Of a DNA stretch of 64,000 nucleotides, positions 31,802-45,417 are shown one piece after another. Made by a program: the position numbers and the translations under genes. The stretch is from assembly GCF_007827795.1 (NCBI RefSeq), contig NZ_VITI01000009.1, positions 1-64,000 of the forward strand, read 5' to 3'. Under the pieces are notes generated by a model. That model was given only the letters and a program-made list of their open reading frames with translations. It was not told the DNA's origin and did not search any database. The stretch is from Azospirillum brasilense. GTDB lineage: Bacteria; Pseudomonadota; Alphaproteobacteria; Azospirillales; Azospirillaceae. The stretch's first letter is position 1. Each line of letters opens with the position of its first letter.

Positions 31802-31930
31802 GGGTCTGTGCTCCCGATTGTGACGCGCGGTCCGTCAAAGGGAACATGGGGGGTGCGCGGCGGTTCCCGAGGGAACTCCCCAGAGGTACGCCGGTTGCTG
31901 ACCGGACAGGCCAACCGAGGAGGTGATCCC

Positions 31931-32503
31931 ATGGCAGGAAAGCTGGAGAAGAAGACCGTCGCCGTTCTGGCGACCGACGGCTTCGAGCAGGTCGAACTGA
32001 CCGAACCGGTGAAGGCGCTGCGCAACGAAGGCGCCGAGGTGCGGATCGTGGCGCCCCAGGGCGGGCAGATCCAGGGTTGGAACCACCACGACAAGGCCGA
32101 CCGGGTGGACGTGGACGTCACGCTCGATCAGGCGGACCCCGGCACCTTCGACGCGCTGGTGCTGCCGGGCGGCGTCATCAATCCCGACGCGCTGCGGCTG
32201 GAGCCCAAGGCGATCGACTTCGTGCGCAGCTTCGTCCAGTCGGGCAAGCCCATCGCCGCAATTTGTCACGGCCCCTGGACGCTGATCGACGCGGGCGGCG
32301 CCAAGGGCAAGCGCATGACCTCCTGGCCGTCGCTGAAGGCCGATCTCGGCAATGCCGGGGCGAATTGGGAGGACAGCGAGGTCGTCGCCGACCAGGGCTT
32401 GGTGACCTCGCGCAAGCCGGACGATCTGCCGGCCTTCTGCCGCAAAATGGTGGAGGAGTTCGCCGAGGGTCGCCACGGCGCCCACCGCACCGCGGCGGAG
32501 TGA
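31931..32503 (+). CDS. PfpI/DJ-1 family protein (YhbO-like)
   Basis: A 190-residue DJ-1 superfamily protein with a class I glutamine amidotransferase-like fold. The nucleophile elbow AAICHGPW holds the conserved Cys followed by His, and DALVLPGGVINPD is the other family mark. Members act as deglycases or chaperones in stress; the protease name is historical. A near-ideal AGGAGGTGATCCC precedes ATG 31931. Divergent from the PRC-barrel gene. Confidence 0.9.
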   Translation: MAGKLEKKTVAVLATDGFEQVELTEPVKALRNEGAEVRIVAPQGGQIQGWNHHDKADRVDVDVTLDQADPGTFDALVLPGGVINPDALRLEPKAIDFVRSFVQSGKPIAAICHGPWTLIDAGGAKGKRMTSWPSLKADLGNAGANWEDSEVVADQGLVTSRKPDDLPAFCRKMVEEFAEGRHGAHRTAAE

Positions 32504-32520
32504 TAGTGATGATGCACCGT

Positions 32521-32547
32521 CCCCTCTCCCCGGCGCTGGGAGAGGGG
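32521..32547. terminator. Hairpin between convergent PfpI and response-regulator genes
   Basis: CCCCTCTCCC and GGGAGAGGGG form a 10-bp stem around CGGCGCT. It may be a terminator or a member of the dispersed palindrome family. Confidence 0.5.
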
Positions 32548-32556
32548 ACAAACTCT

Positions 32557-33219
32557 CTAGACGGACGCCAGCGGCGACAGGCCGTTCTGGATCGCCCACA
32601 CCGCCGCTTGCGTGCGGTTCTGGGCGTTGATCTTCCGCATCACGTTCTTGAAATGCATCTTCACGGTCGATTCCGTGATGTGCAGGTTGCGCGCGATGGC
32701 TTTGTTCGACTGTCCGGCGAGCAGGCAGCGCAGAATCTGAACCTCGCGCTTCGACAGTTCGTTGCTGGCGGGCTGGGCGCGCTCCGGCTGCGGGCGCTCG
32801 CTGTTGGCGTTGGCGATCAGCAGGCTTGCGACGTGGGTGGGATAGACCACCTCACCCAGCATGACCAGTTGAAGGGCGCGCAGAAGGGACTCGCTCGACA
32901 TCGACTTGTTCAGATAGGCGTCGGCGCCCGCCTTCAGCGACAGCGACAGCGTGCGGTCGGCGATGGCGTCGGCCAGCACGGCGATGCGGGCGCTGGTGGC
33001 GGCGCGCAGGCGCTTTACCCCGCCGGCCTCGTCGTTCGTCGCCTCCCCCAGGGCCACCACGATCAGGTCGGGCAGCATCCCCTGCGCGATGGCCGCCTCG
33101 GCGTCCTCCACCGTCGCGGCGTGATGGCAGACGCGGAAGGGGCCACCGCTGATGAGCGTTCCCAGCGCCGCCGAAAACAGCCGATCATGGTCCACGAGCA
33201 TGACGTTCCAGGTTTTCAT
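32557..33219 (-). CDS. NarL-type regulator with degenerate receiver domain
   Basis: A 220-residue protein with a receiver-like domain (about 1-120) and a LuxR-type helix-turn-helix (about 150-215: LSKREVQILRCLLAGQSNKAIARNL, with TVKMHFKNVMRKI). At the phospho-acceptor position, where the neighbour has LFDLNL, this protein has VVALGE: Ala56 replaces Asp. The conserved Lys105 (YLNKSM) is kept. It therefore probably works without phosphorylation. GGAGGAG sets ATG 33219. It is divergent from a second NarL-type gene, and no histidine kinase gene is adjacent. Confidence 0.88.
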   Translation of the reverse strand: MKTWNVMLVDHDRLFSAALGTLISGGPFRVCHHAATVEDAEAAIAQGMLPDLIVVALGEATNDEAGGVKRLRAATSARIAVLADAIADRTLSLSLKAGADAYLNKSMSSESLLRALQLVMLGEVVYPTHVASLLIANANSERPQPERAQPASNELSKREVQILRCLLAGQSNKAIARNLHITESTVKMHFKNVMRKINAQNRTQAAVWAIQNGLSPLASV

Positions 33220-33571
33220 CGAAACTCCTCCGTGACGCCACCCGTGACGAGCAGCGCACAACGCCAATCGTTGTCCGTTTCGCCTGGGAAAAGGGAAAAA
33301 AGCCGACTTTATTGTATCGAAAAAGCGTGCTTTACGCTGGTTGTCCCGATGATTTATACGGATGGTCTGGGAGCGGTGCAAGATGCTTGGAAGAAGCTCG
33401 ATATGAATGAATCATAAATGGCTTCAAAAAGTCAGGAATTCGCATAGCGCTGCTTCTGCAAAGTCCAAAAGAGGTATCTTTATACTTTTCCGCTGGACAG
33501 AAAGCTGGGCTGGTTTGGGACGTCTTTGTTTTCCAAATCGGCTTTCGGCGGCTTGATGGGGTAGCAAAGAA
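33220..33571. other. Intergenic region between two divergent NarL-type genes
   Basis: 352 bp, clearly more AT-rich than the surroundings. It must contain both promoters. I see a short dyad AGCG / CGCT near 33330 but no convincing repeated NarL-type site, and no gene. Confidence 0.6.
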
Positions 33572-34273
33572 ATGGAAGTTCAGCTGCAGACGCGCGGCAA
33601 GGAGCGGTCGGTGGCCGGCAGGGCGCAAACGTTTCTGGTGGTGGACGACCACCCCTTGGTGCGGCACGGCTTCGCCCTCTCGGTGGGGGAGATCCACCCG
33701 GACGCGCAGGTGCTGGAGGCTGGCTCGCTGGACGAGGCGATGGTCATCGCCGACCGCACGCCGGATCTGACACTGGTCCTGTTCGACCTCAATCTGGGCG
33801 ACCGCAGCGGGCGCGACGGGGTGCGTCGCATGGTCGAGGTTCTGGGAAACCGCCCGTTGCTGGTCATCTCCGGGTCGGACGAGGTGGCGGACATCGTGGA
33901 CAGCGTGCGGCTGGGGGCCAGGGGCTACATCCTGAAGACCAGCTCCACGGCGGTCCTGGAGCATGCGATCTCCCTGGCGCTGACCGGGGAAACCTTCCTG
34001 CCGCTGCCGCGCGCCGTCCTGTCCGGCAACGTCGCGACGGAGGTCGCGCGCCCCTCGGGCCAGATCCTCGATCGGCTGACCGACCGGCAGCGCGACGTGT
34101 TCCAGCTTTTGCTGGCCGGCCACTCGAACAAGGAGATCGCGCGGGAGCTGGGCGTGCTGGAAGGCACCGTGAAGGTCCATGTGCGGGCCATCATGCAGAA
34201 GCTGGGCGTGCGCAACCGCACCCAGGTTGCCGTCGTGGCCGCCCGCAGCGGCTGCTTCCCGGAGGACGCCTGA
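33572..34273 (+). CDS. NarL/FixJ-type response regulator
   Basis: A 233-residue response regulator. The receiver has the acidic pair VVDDHPLVRHG (Asp25, Asp26), the phospho-acceptor Asp72 in LFDLNLGDRSG and Lys in GYILKTSS. The LuxR-type DNA-binding domain follows (LTDRQRDVFQLLLAGHSNKEIARELG, with TVKVHVRAIMQKLG). The recognition regions of this protein and its divergent neighbour are similar, so they may bind similar sites. Only a weak GGGGTA precedes the ATG. Cognate kinase unknown. Confidence 0.9.
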   Translation: MEVQLQTRGKERSVAGRAQTFLVVDDHPLVRHGFALSVGEIHPDAQVLEAGSLDEAMVIADRTPDLTLVLFDLNLGDRSGRDGVRRMVEVLGNRPLLVISGSDEVADIVDSVRLGARGYILKTSSTAVLEHAISLALTGETFLPLPRAVLSGNVATEVARPSGQILDRLTDRQRDVFQLLLAGHSNKEIARELGVLEGTVKVHVRAIMQKLGVRNRTQVAVVAARSGCFPEDA

Positions 34274-34391
34274 CGCCCTCACGCGCCGTTTATCCATCCG
34301 AACCATGCCTTTATGGCTAGACGGCCGGCCCGCCATTGCGGCCTGCGGAGACTTTCCGGCACTATGACGGAAACGCCCGACAGGAGGGACA

Positions 34392-35850
<1,459 letters not shown>

Positions 35851-35858
<8 letters not shown>

Positions 35859-38205
35859 CGGCGGCACCATCCAACCGATCCGCGGTGGCGTCCACCGGGG
35901 CATCGAGCATGAAAGCGCCCGCAAGCATGTGATGGGCGCCGCGGCCTACACCGACGACATTCCGGAACTGCCCGGCACGCTGCACGTCGCGGTGCGGTTG
36001 TCCGAGCGGGCGCACGCGCGCATCCTGGGCATGGATCTGTCGCGGGCGAAGCAGGCGCCGGGCGTGCACGCGGTCCTGAGCTACGCCGATGTTCCGGGGG
36101 ACGGCGACATCGGCACCGTCCAGCGCGGCGACCCGATCCTGGCCGACGAGTTGGTGACCTATGCCGGGCAGGCGGTGGTCGCCGTGGCGGCGGAGACGCT
36201 GTCGCAGGCCCGCGCCGCCGCCCGGCTGGTCGAGATCTATTACGAGGATTTGCCGGCGGTGCTGACCGCCGAGGCGGCGCTGGAAACGGGCAGCTTCGTC
36301 TCCCCGCCGCTGACCTTCCGGCGCGGCGACGCGGCGGCGGAGGTCGCCGGGGCGCCGCACCGGCTGACCGGCACGCTGGAGGTCGGCGGGCAGGACCATT
36401 TCTACCTGGAAGGCCACATCGCCTACGCCATCCCCAAGGAAGACGGCGACCTTCTGGTCCATTCCTCGACCCAGCACCCGGCGGAGGTCCAGCACGCCGT
36501 CGCCCAGGTGCTGGGACGGCCGATGCACGGGATCTCCGTGGAGTGTCGGCGCATGGGCGGCGGCTTCGGCGGCAAGGAAAGCCAGCCGGCGCAGATCGCC
36601 GCCATCGCCGGCCTGCTGGCGAACGCGACGAAGCGGCCCGTGAAGTTCCGCCTGGACCGCGACGACGACATGCTGATGACCGGCAAGCGCCACGACTTCT
36701 TCGTGCGCTACGACGTCGGCTTCGACGGCGAGGGGCGCATCCAGGGTCTGGAGATGGACCTTGCCGGGCGCTGCGGCATGTCGCTGGACCTGTCCAACGG
36801 CGTGGTCGACCGCGCGATGTTCCACGCCGACAACGCCTACTATCTGCCGGCGGCGCGGGTGACCGGACATCGCTGCAAGACGAACACGGTGTCCAACACC
36901 GCCTTCCGTGGCTTCGGCGGGCCGCAGGGCGTCATCGCCATCGAGCATGTGGTGGACGAGATCGCCCGCTCCCTCGGCAAGGACCCGCTCGACGTGCGCC
37001 GCGCCAACCTCTATGGCGGGCCGGGCCGCGACACCACCCACTACGGGATGCCGGTGGAGGAGCCGGAGATCCTGGCCGAGCTGATGGACCGGATCGAGCG
37101 GGACGGCGACTACCGCCGCCGCCGCGAGGAGATCGACGCCTTCAACGCCCGCAGCCCGGTGCTGAAGAAGGGGCTGGCGGTGACCCCGGTGAAGTTCGGC
37201 ATTTCCTTCACCGTCAAGCACCTGAACCAGGCGGCGGCGCTGGTCCATGTCTACACCGACGGCTCCATCCAGGTGAACCACGGTGGGACGGAGATGGGGC
37301 AGGGCATCCACACCAAGATGGCCCAGATCGCCGCCCAGGAGTTCCAGATCGACGTGGACCGGGTGCGGGTCACCGCCAGCGCCACCGACAAGGTGCCGAA
37401 CGCGCCGCCCACCGCCGCGTCGGCCGGCACCGACCTGAACGGCATGGCGGTGCGCATCGCCGTGGGGACCATCCGCGACCGGCTGGTGGCGTTCCTCGCC
37501 CAGCACTGCCACACCACGCCCGACAAGGTGGAGTTCCGCGACAACGCCGTCTTCGCCGGCAACCATGCCATGACCTTCGCGGAGGTGGCGAAGCTCGCCT
37601 ACCTGAACCGGGTGTCGCTGTCCTCCACCGGCCATTACGCCACGCCGAAGATCTGGTGGGACCGCGAGAAATGCGAGGGGCGGCCCTTCTTCTACTTCTC
37701 CTGCGGCGTCGCGGTGACGGAGGCGCTGATCGACACGCTGACCGGCGAGTACAGCTTCCCCCGCGCCGACGTGCTGCACGACTGCTCCGGCAGCATCAAT
37801 CCGGCCATCGACCTGGGGCAGGTGGAGGGCGCCTTCGTCCAGGGGCTGGGCTGGGTCACCTCGGAGGAGCTGTGGTGGGACGGCGAGGGACGCTTGCGCA
37901 CCCACGCGCCCAGCACCTACAAGATCCCGACCTCGCGCTCGCTGCCGGAGGATTTCCGGGTGGCGCTCTACACCGATCGCCCCAACCGGGAGGACACGGT
38001 GTTCCGCTCCAAGGCAATCGGGGAGCCGCCGCTGATGCTCGGCATCTCGGCGTGGCTGGCGCTGAAGGACGCCGTCGCGGCGGTGGGCGGCCACCGGCTG
38101 CCGGTGCGCCTCGACGCGCCGGCGACGCCGGAGCGCGTGCTGCTGGCGGTTGAGGATGTGAAGGCCCAGGAATTGAAGGCAAGGATGGGTTTCAGCGGTG
38201 GCTGA
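35851..38205 (+). CDS. xdhB: Xanthine dehydrogenase, molybdenum-binding subunit
   Basis: The 784-residue molybdopterin subunit. Motifs include GQDHFYLEGHIAYA, the glycine-rich MGGGFGGKE, AFRGFGGPQG, the GTEMGQGIHTKM loop and the late catalytic-Glu region KAIGEPPLMLG. Starts inside the end of xdhA and itself overlaps ureD by eight bases. The XdhC cofactor-insertion chaperone that often follows is not present here, so it must lie elsewhere or be replaced. Confidence 0.95.
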
Positions 38206-39040
38206 CGCGTTGATGAAGAAGGTCGCCGTCCACGGCGCGGCGACCGTGCGGTTCGAGCATCGCCATGGGGCCACGCGCCTCGCCACGCTCTATCACCACG
38301 ATCCGCTGCGGGTGCTGCTGCCCGACCCGCGGGCGGAGGATCTGTCCATCGCGGTGCTGGTCACCACCTCCGGCGGGCTGGTCGGCGGCGACCGGCTGGA
38401 CGTCGCCCTGTCGGCGGGGCCGGGGGCGGCGGCGCTGGTGACGACCCAGGCGGCGGAGAAGGTCTACCGCTCCGCCGGGCCGGACTGCCGCATCGACACC
38501 CGCGTGACCGTCGAGGCCGGCGGCTGGCTGGAATGGATGCCGCAGGAGGCCATCGTCTTCGAGGGCTCCCGCCTGCGCCGCCTGACCCGGCTGGAGCTGG
38601 AGGGCGACGCCCGCCTGATCGCCGGGGAGATGCTGGTCTTCGGGCGCGCCGCCTTCGGCGAGACGGTCACCCGCGGCCTCGTCCGCGACGCCTGGGAGGT
38701 GGTGCGCGACGGCCGCCTCGCCTGGGCCGATGCTCTGCACATGGACGGCGACCTTGCCGAGACGCTGGCCCACCCGGCGGGCTTCGGCGGGGCTGGGGCC
38801 TGCGCCACGCTGCTCTACGCCGCACCCGACGCCGCGACCCGGCTGGAGGCGCTGCGTGCGGCGGCGGAGGGGCTGGAGGGCGTGCGGGTCGGCGCCACGG
38901 CCTTTGACGGGCTGCTGGTCGTCCGCATCCTGGGCGGCGAGGCGCGGTCGGTGCGCGGCGCCTACGCGGCGCTGTGGTCGCATCTGCGCTCCGCGGCGGC
39001 GGGCCTGCCGACGCGCTTGCCGCGACTGTGGGAAGTCTGA
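38198..39040 (+). CDS. ureD: Urease accessory protein UreD
   Basis: A 280-residue scaffold protein that binds apo-urease with UreF and UreG for nickel insertion. Family motifs are [38 protein letters not shown] and [13 protein letters not shown]. It begins at a GTG inside xdhB, an 8-bp overlap that couples purine oxidation to urease assembly; an internal ATG at 38213 is an alternative start. A 100-bp gap follows before ureA. Confidence 0.94.
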   Translation: MADALMKKVAVHGAATVRFEHRHGATRLATLYHHDPLRVLLPDPRAEDLSIAVLVTTSGGLVGGDRLDVALSAGPGAAALVTTQAAEKVYRSAGPDCRIDTRVTVEAGGWLEWMPQEAIVFEGSRLRRLTRLELEGDARLIAGEMLVFGRAAFGETVTRGLVRDAWEVVRDGRLAWADALHMDGDLAETLAHPAGFGGAGACATLLYAAPDAATRLEALRAAAEGLEGVRVGATAFDGLLVVRILGGEARSVRGAYAALWSHLRSAAAGLPTRLPRLWEV

Positions 39041-39140
39041 CCCGATCGAAAGCGCACAGCGCCTGTCGAAACGGGATTGGCGCACCGCAGCGACGTGGCA
39101 TAATCCCGCCAATCCAATGGGAAGGCGGAGAGACAGCCCC

Positions 39141-39443
39141 ATGAACCTGACACCGCGCGAGAAGGACAAGCTTCTCGTGGCCATGGCCGCCATGGTGGCG
39201 CGCCGCCGGCTGGAGCGTGGCGTGAAGCTGAACCATCCCGAGGCGGTGGCCCTCATCACCGACTATGTGGTGGAAGGCGCCCGCGACGGACGCACCGTGG
39301 CCGAGCTGATGCGCGACGGCGCGACGGTGATAACCCGCGATCAGGTGATGGACGGCATCCCGGAGATGATCCACGAGATCCAGGTCGAGGCCACCTTCCC
39401 GGACGGCACCAAGCTCGTCACCGTCCACCAGCCGATTCGCTAA
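39141..39443 (+). CDS. ureA: Urease subunit gamma
   Basis: A 100-residue urease gamma subunit with the standard start [20 protein letters not shown], the [10 protein letters not shown] motif and the VHQPIR end. CGGAGAGA precedes the ATG. One of three structural subunits of a nickel urease that splits urea to ammonia and carbamate. Confidence 0.97.
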   Translation: MNLTPREKDKLLVAMAAMVARRRLERGVKLNHPEAVALITDYVVEGARDGRTVAELMRDGATVITRDQVMDGIPEMIHEIQVEATFPDGTKLVTVHQPIR

Positions 39444-39455
39444 GGGGAAACCTCG

Positions 39456-39761
39456 ATGAAACCCGGTGAAATCATCCCCGCCGCGGGCGAGATCGAACTC
39501 AACGCCGGCCGCGACACGGTGGAGCTGGACATCGCCAACGCCGGCGACCGCCCGATCCAGGTCGGCTCGCACTATCACTTCGCCGAGACCAACGAAGCAC
39601 TGACCTTCGACCGCGAGAAGGCGCGCGGCTTCCGGCTGGACATCCCCGCCGGGACGGCGGTGCGTTTCGAGCCGGGGCAGACGCGGCGCGTGCGGCTGGT
39701 GGCCTATGCCGGCAACCGCGTGGTCATCGGTTTCAACGGCAAGGTCAACGGCAGCCTGTAA
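39456..39761 (+). CDS. ureB: Urease subunit beta
   Basis: A 101-residue urease beta subunit with the family motifs [33 protein letters not shown] and [12 protein letters not shown]. Separated from ureA by 12 bp and from ureC by 27 bp. Confidence 0.97.
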   Translation: MKPGEIIPAAGEIELNAGRDTVELDIANAGDRPIQVGSHYHFAETNEALTFDREKARGFRLDIPAGTAVRFEPGQTRRVRLVAYAGNRVVIGFNGKVNGSL

Positions 39762-39788
39762 AGGGCGCCAGCGGAGGGGCATCAGACA

Positions 39789-41498
<1,710 letters not shown>

Positions 41499-41516
41499 GT
41501 GTGGGGTGACGGGTTC

Positions 41517-42380
41517 GTGATTGGAGTCTTCGATTCCGGGCATGGCGGTCTGACGGTGCTGCGCGCGCTGGTGGCCGCCGCTCCCGGGCGTCCCTTCGTC
41601 TATCTCGGCGACCATGCCGCCGCTCCCTATGGTCCGCGCAGCGAGGAGGACATCTACCGCCTGACGGTCCAGGGGGTGGAGCGGCTGTTCGCCCAGGGCT
41701 GCGGGCTGGTCGTCCTGGCCTGCAACACAGCGGCGGCGGTGGCCCTGCGGCGGATGCAGCGGACGTGGCTGCCCGTGGCCCATCCGGGCCGCAACGTGCT
41801 GGGCGTCCTGGTGCCGATGGTCGAGGCGATCACCCGCGTGCCCTGGATGCAGGACGGCCCCGCCGCCGACTGGCGTCCGGAGCCGCGGACCGTCGGCGTC
41901 TTCGCCACCCCGGCCACCGTCGCGTCGGGCTCCTTCCCGCGCGAGATCGGCAAGCGGGCGCCCGACGTGCGGGTGGTGCAGCAGGCCTGCCCGGACCTCG
42001 TCCCGCTGATCGAGAGGGGGGCGGGCGACGCGGAGCTGGCTCCGGCGGTGCGCGGCTATGTGCGGGCGCTGCTGGAGCAGCTCGATGGCCGGCCGCTGGA
42101 CGCGGCGGTGCTCGGCTGCACCCATTACCCGCTGGTGGCGCATCTGTTCACGGAGGCGCTGCCGCCGGGGGTGGAGGTGCTGTGCCAGCCCAGCCTGGTC
42201 GCCCGGTCGCTGGACAATTACCTGGAGCGCCACCCCGAATACGCCCCGGCCCCAGTCCCGTCCGCTGGCGAGGCGCCGGGCGTCCTTCGTTTCTTCACCA
42301 CGGGAGCGGCGGAACCGGTCGGCGCCCTCGCGGGACGTTTCTTCGGCCGGCCCACACCCTTCGAACGGCTTTCTCCATGA
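41517..42380 (+). CDS. murI: Glutamate racemase (Asp/Glu racemase family)
   Basis: A 287-residue cofactor-independent racemase. Both catalytic cysteines are visible: ACNTAAAVAL in the N-terminal half and GCTHYPLVAHLF in the C-terminal half, with the N-terminal IGVFDSGHGGLTVL. GTG 41517 is preferred because GGGGTGA stands seven bases upstream and the family begins here; GTG 41499 directly after the ureC stop is the alternative. The position between ureC and ureE is odd for a cell-wall gene. The stop overlaps the ureE ATG, so it is co-translated with urease genes. Confidence 0.87.
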   Translation: MIGVFDSGHGGLTVLRALVAAAPGRPFVYLGDHAAAPYGPRSEEDIYRLTVQGVERLFAQGCGLVVLACNTAAAVALRRMQRTWLPVAHPGRNVLGVLVPMVEAITRVPWMQDGPAADWRPEPRTVGVFATPATVASGSFPREIGKRAPDVRVVQQACPDLVPLIERGAGDAELAPAVRGYVRALLEQLDGRPLDAAVLGCTHYPLVAHLFTEALPPGVEVLCQPSLVARSLDNYLERHPEYAPAPVPSAGEAPGVLRFFTTGAAEPVGALAGRFFGRPTPFERLSP

Positions 42381-42970
42381 CCGACACGCTCCGCCGCGCC
42401 ATCCGAGTCCACGCCTGCGGCCATTGGCCCGCCGAGCGCGAGGCCGGCACGGTGACCCTCGCCTTCGACGACCGCCACCGGCGCCGCATGGTGATGAGGG
42501 ACGATGCGGGGACCGATTTCCTGCTGGACCTGCCGCGCGCGGTCGCGCTCGACCACGAAGACGGGCTTGAACTGGGCGACGGCGCCTTCCTGCGCGTGGT
42601 CGCCGCCGACGAGGAGCTGATGGAGGTGCGCTGCGGCGGCGGGACGGAAGGCTTCGCCCGCATCGCCTGGCACCTCGGCAACCGCCACCTGCCGGTGCAG
42701 ATCGTCGGCGAGACGATCCGTCTGCGCCGCGACCATGTGATCGAGGACATGCTGAAGGGGCTGGGGGCCAGCGTCACGGCCATCCACGCGCCCTTCGCGC
42801 CGGAGGGCGGGGCCTATTCGGGGCAGGGGCATTCGCATGGGCACGGGCACGGGCACGGCCATGATCATGGGCATGACCATGACCACGATCATGGTCATTC
42901 GCATTCCCACAGCCATAGCCACAGCCACTCCCATTCTCATGGGCATTCCCACGGTCATTCGCATGACTGA
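42377..42970 (+). CDS. ureE: Urease nickel chaperone UreE with extended His tail
   Basis: A 197-residue metallochaperone that delivers nickel to the UreDFG-urease complex. The N-terminal peptide-binding domain and the metal-binding core (AWHLGNRHLPVQIV, DHVIEDMLKGLG) are normal. The last 45 residues contain 22 histidines alternating with Gly, Ser and Asp, longer than the tail in many UreE proteins. The ATG overlaps the murI stop as ATGA. The tail suggests nickel storage. Confidence 0.95.
   Translation: MTDTLRRAIRVHACGHWPAEREAGTVTLAFDDRHRRRMVMRDDAGTDFLLDLPRAVALDHEDGLELGDGAFLRVVAADEELMEVRCGGGTEGFARIAWHLGNRHLPVQIVGETIRLRRDHVIEDMLKGLGASVTAIHAPFAPEGGAYSGQGHSHGHGHGHGHDHGHDHDHDHGHSHSHSHSHSHSHSHGHSHGHSHD
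42833..42966 (+). repeat. Low-complexity His-coding repeat in ureE
   Basis: Short units of CATGGGCACGGG, CATGACCATGAC and CATTCCCACAGC type encode the His tail. Such repeats could slip and change tail length in steps of two residues. Confidence 0.75.
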
Positions 42971-43765
42971 GGGCGCTTGCCCCCTCCCTAACCCTCCCCC
43001 GCTTCGCGAGGGAGGGGACTTGGCCCTCCCCTGCGCAGCGGGGGAGGGAGGGACCCGCCCAGCGGGGGGGTGGGGGCCCGTCTCGGCCACCCACCTCACC
43101 AAGCTCCTTGCCTGGCTGTCGCCGTCCTTCCCGGTCGGCGGCTTCTCCTACAGCCACGGCATCGAGGCGGCGGTGGAACAGGGCCTCGTCCGCGACCGCG
43201 ACACGCTGACGCGCTGGATGGACGGCATCCTCCGCCACGGCGCCGGGCGCACTGACGGCATGCTGTTCGCCGCCGCCCACCGCGCCGTGCTGGCGGGCGA
43301 CGAGGCGGGTTTCGCCTGGGCGGTCGAACGCGCCGACGCCATGCGCGCCTCTTCCGAGACCGCGCTGGAGAGCCGCGCGCAGGGGCAGGCCTTCCTGATC
43401 GCCGTGCGCGCCGCTTGGCCGCTGGAGGGGATGGAGCGCTGGGACCGGGTGATCGCCGACACCGGCCGCCCGGTTGCCTACGCCCTCGCCGTGGCGCTGG
43501 CCGCCGCGCTGATCGGCGTGCCGGAGGGGCCCGCCCTGTCGGCCTATCTGCACGCCTTCGCCGCCAACCTCGTCTCGGCCGGGGTGCGGCTGGTGCCGCT
43601 GGGGCAGACGGACGGGCAGAAGGCCCTGGCGGCGCTCGATTCCGTGGTGCACTCTGCGGCGGAGGCCGCGCTGGCCGCCCCGCTCGACGATCTGGGCAGC
43701 CGTGCCATGGCCGTCGATTGGACCTCCATGATCCACGAAACCCAATACACGAGGTTGTTCCGCTC

Positions 43766-43769
<4 letters not shown>
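42963..43769 (+). CDS. ureF: Urease accessory protein UreF
   Basis: Part of the UreDFG activation complex. The conserved UreF fold starts at about residue 40 ([23 protein letters not shown]) and runs to the C-terminus ([20 protein letters not shown]). Upstream of it, ATG 42963, which overlaps the ureE stop, opens a frame through a GC-rich palindromic element and gives a low-complexity proline/glycine leader of about 40 residues. With that start the product has 268 residues. A TTG at 43020 is the only other visible in-frame candidate. The true start is uncertain. Confidence 0.88.
42974..43080. repeat. Dispersed palindromic element at the ureE/ureF junction
   Basis: Hairpin-forming stretches CCCTCCCTAACCCTCCCCC, GCGAGGGAGGGG and CCTGCGCAGCGGGGGAGGG resemble the elements near 15.3 and 17.3 kb. 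Here the element lies within translated sequence. Confidence 0.65.
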
Positions 43770-44404
<635 letters not shown>

Positions 44405-44504
44405 TCACTTCGCAGAAGAAGCATTCGCGGAACCTCCGTCTTGGCCGTGCTGTTTTCCCCGCGTGAGACGCACACGCACGGAAACCAAGCCGGAGGCACC
44501 CACG

Positions 44505-45389
44505 ATGAAACGCCTGCTCCTCAGCGCCGCCATGATCGCGGGGGCGCTCGGGCCTTGGCCGGCACTCGCCGAGACCTGCCCGGAGGGGGTGAACCGGCTG
44601 GGCCAGCGCATCGGCGCGCTGGAGGCCGCCGGCAACCAGACTCCCGCCTCCATCAGCCCACAGGAGATCGGCCAGCTCCGCGCCCTGCGCCAGACCGCCG
44701 AACGCGCCGGCCAGCGCGGCGGCGAGCCGGCCTGCCAGACCATCCTGAGTGAGGCCGACGCCCTGCTGCGCACGGTCGAGCACCCGCGCGTGGTCGCCGC
44801 CGACGACCTGTCCAAGGCCAAGCTGCACAACGCCAGCGGCGAGGAGATGGGCTCCATCTCGGAGCTGGTGGTCGATCCGAACACCGGGCGCGTCGCCTAC
44901 GCCGTGGTCGAGGCCGGTGGCTTCCTCGGGCTGGGCGAGCGCAACTTCCCGGTTCCCTGGGCGCTGATCCAGCCGGCGCAGGCCGGCGACGGCTATGTCC
45001 TGAACGTGACCAAGGACCGGCTGACCGCGGCGCCGCAATTCACCCGCTCCAACCGTCCGGACATGTCGGACCGGCAATGGGCGGTGGCGTTGCACACCTA
45101 CTACGGCGTCCAGCCCTATTGGATGCGTGACGGTGCCGCGCTCGCCGCGGTTGGTATGCCGGAGGGCGGTGCGGCGGGGACGCCGCAGCTCCAGTCGGAG
45201 GTGCAGCGCCTGTCGCAGGAGGTGGATCGGCTGAACCGCGAACTGTCGCAGGCCCGTACGCTGGCCGATACGGCCCGCAAGCCCGATGGAACGGCGCAGC
45301 CGGGCTCGTCCGGTTCGACCGGCGGGGCGCCGGCCCCAGACCAGGGCGGGCACCAGGGCGGGTCCACGCCGCCTACCCCGCAGCAGTGA
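44505..45389 (+). CDS. Secreted PRC-barrel protein
   Basis: A 294-residue exported protein with a signal peptide ending PALAETC (about residue 22), a helical region, a PRC-barrel at about 100-170 (LHNASGEEMGSISELVVDPNTGRVAYAVVEAGG is the core at about 103-135), a short coiled-coil-like segment (VQRLSQEVDRLNRELSQ) and a Gly/Pro/Ser-rich tail. CGGAGG precedes ATG 44505. It follows ureG after 100 bp but has its own site; a role in urease is not indicated. Confidence 0.8.
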   Translation: MKRLLLSAAMIAGALGPWPALAETCPEGVNRLGQRIGALEAAGNQTPASISPQEIGQLRALRQTAERAGQRGGEPACQTILSEADALLRTVEHPRVVAADDLSKAKLHNASGEEMGSISELVVDPNTGRVAYAVVEAGGFLGLGERNFPVPWALIQPAQAGDGYVLNVTKDRLTAAPQFTRSNRPDMSDRQWAVALHTYYGVQPYWMRDGAALAAVGMPEGGAAGTPQLQSEVQRLSQEVDRLNRELSQARTLADTARKPDGTAQPGSSGSTGGAPAPDQGGHQGGSTPPTPQQ

Positions 45390-45417
45390 CCATAGAAAGA
45401 GATCGAGGAGAGCAGCG

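Noticed and set aside
42833..42966. Short spaced repeats that might suggest a CRISPR array
   Set aside because: The units are 6-12 bases, have no spacers, and encode the UreE histidine tail in frame.
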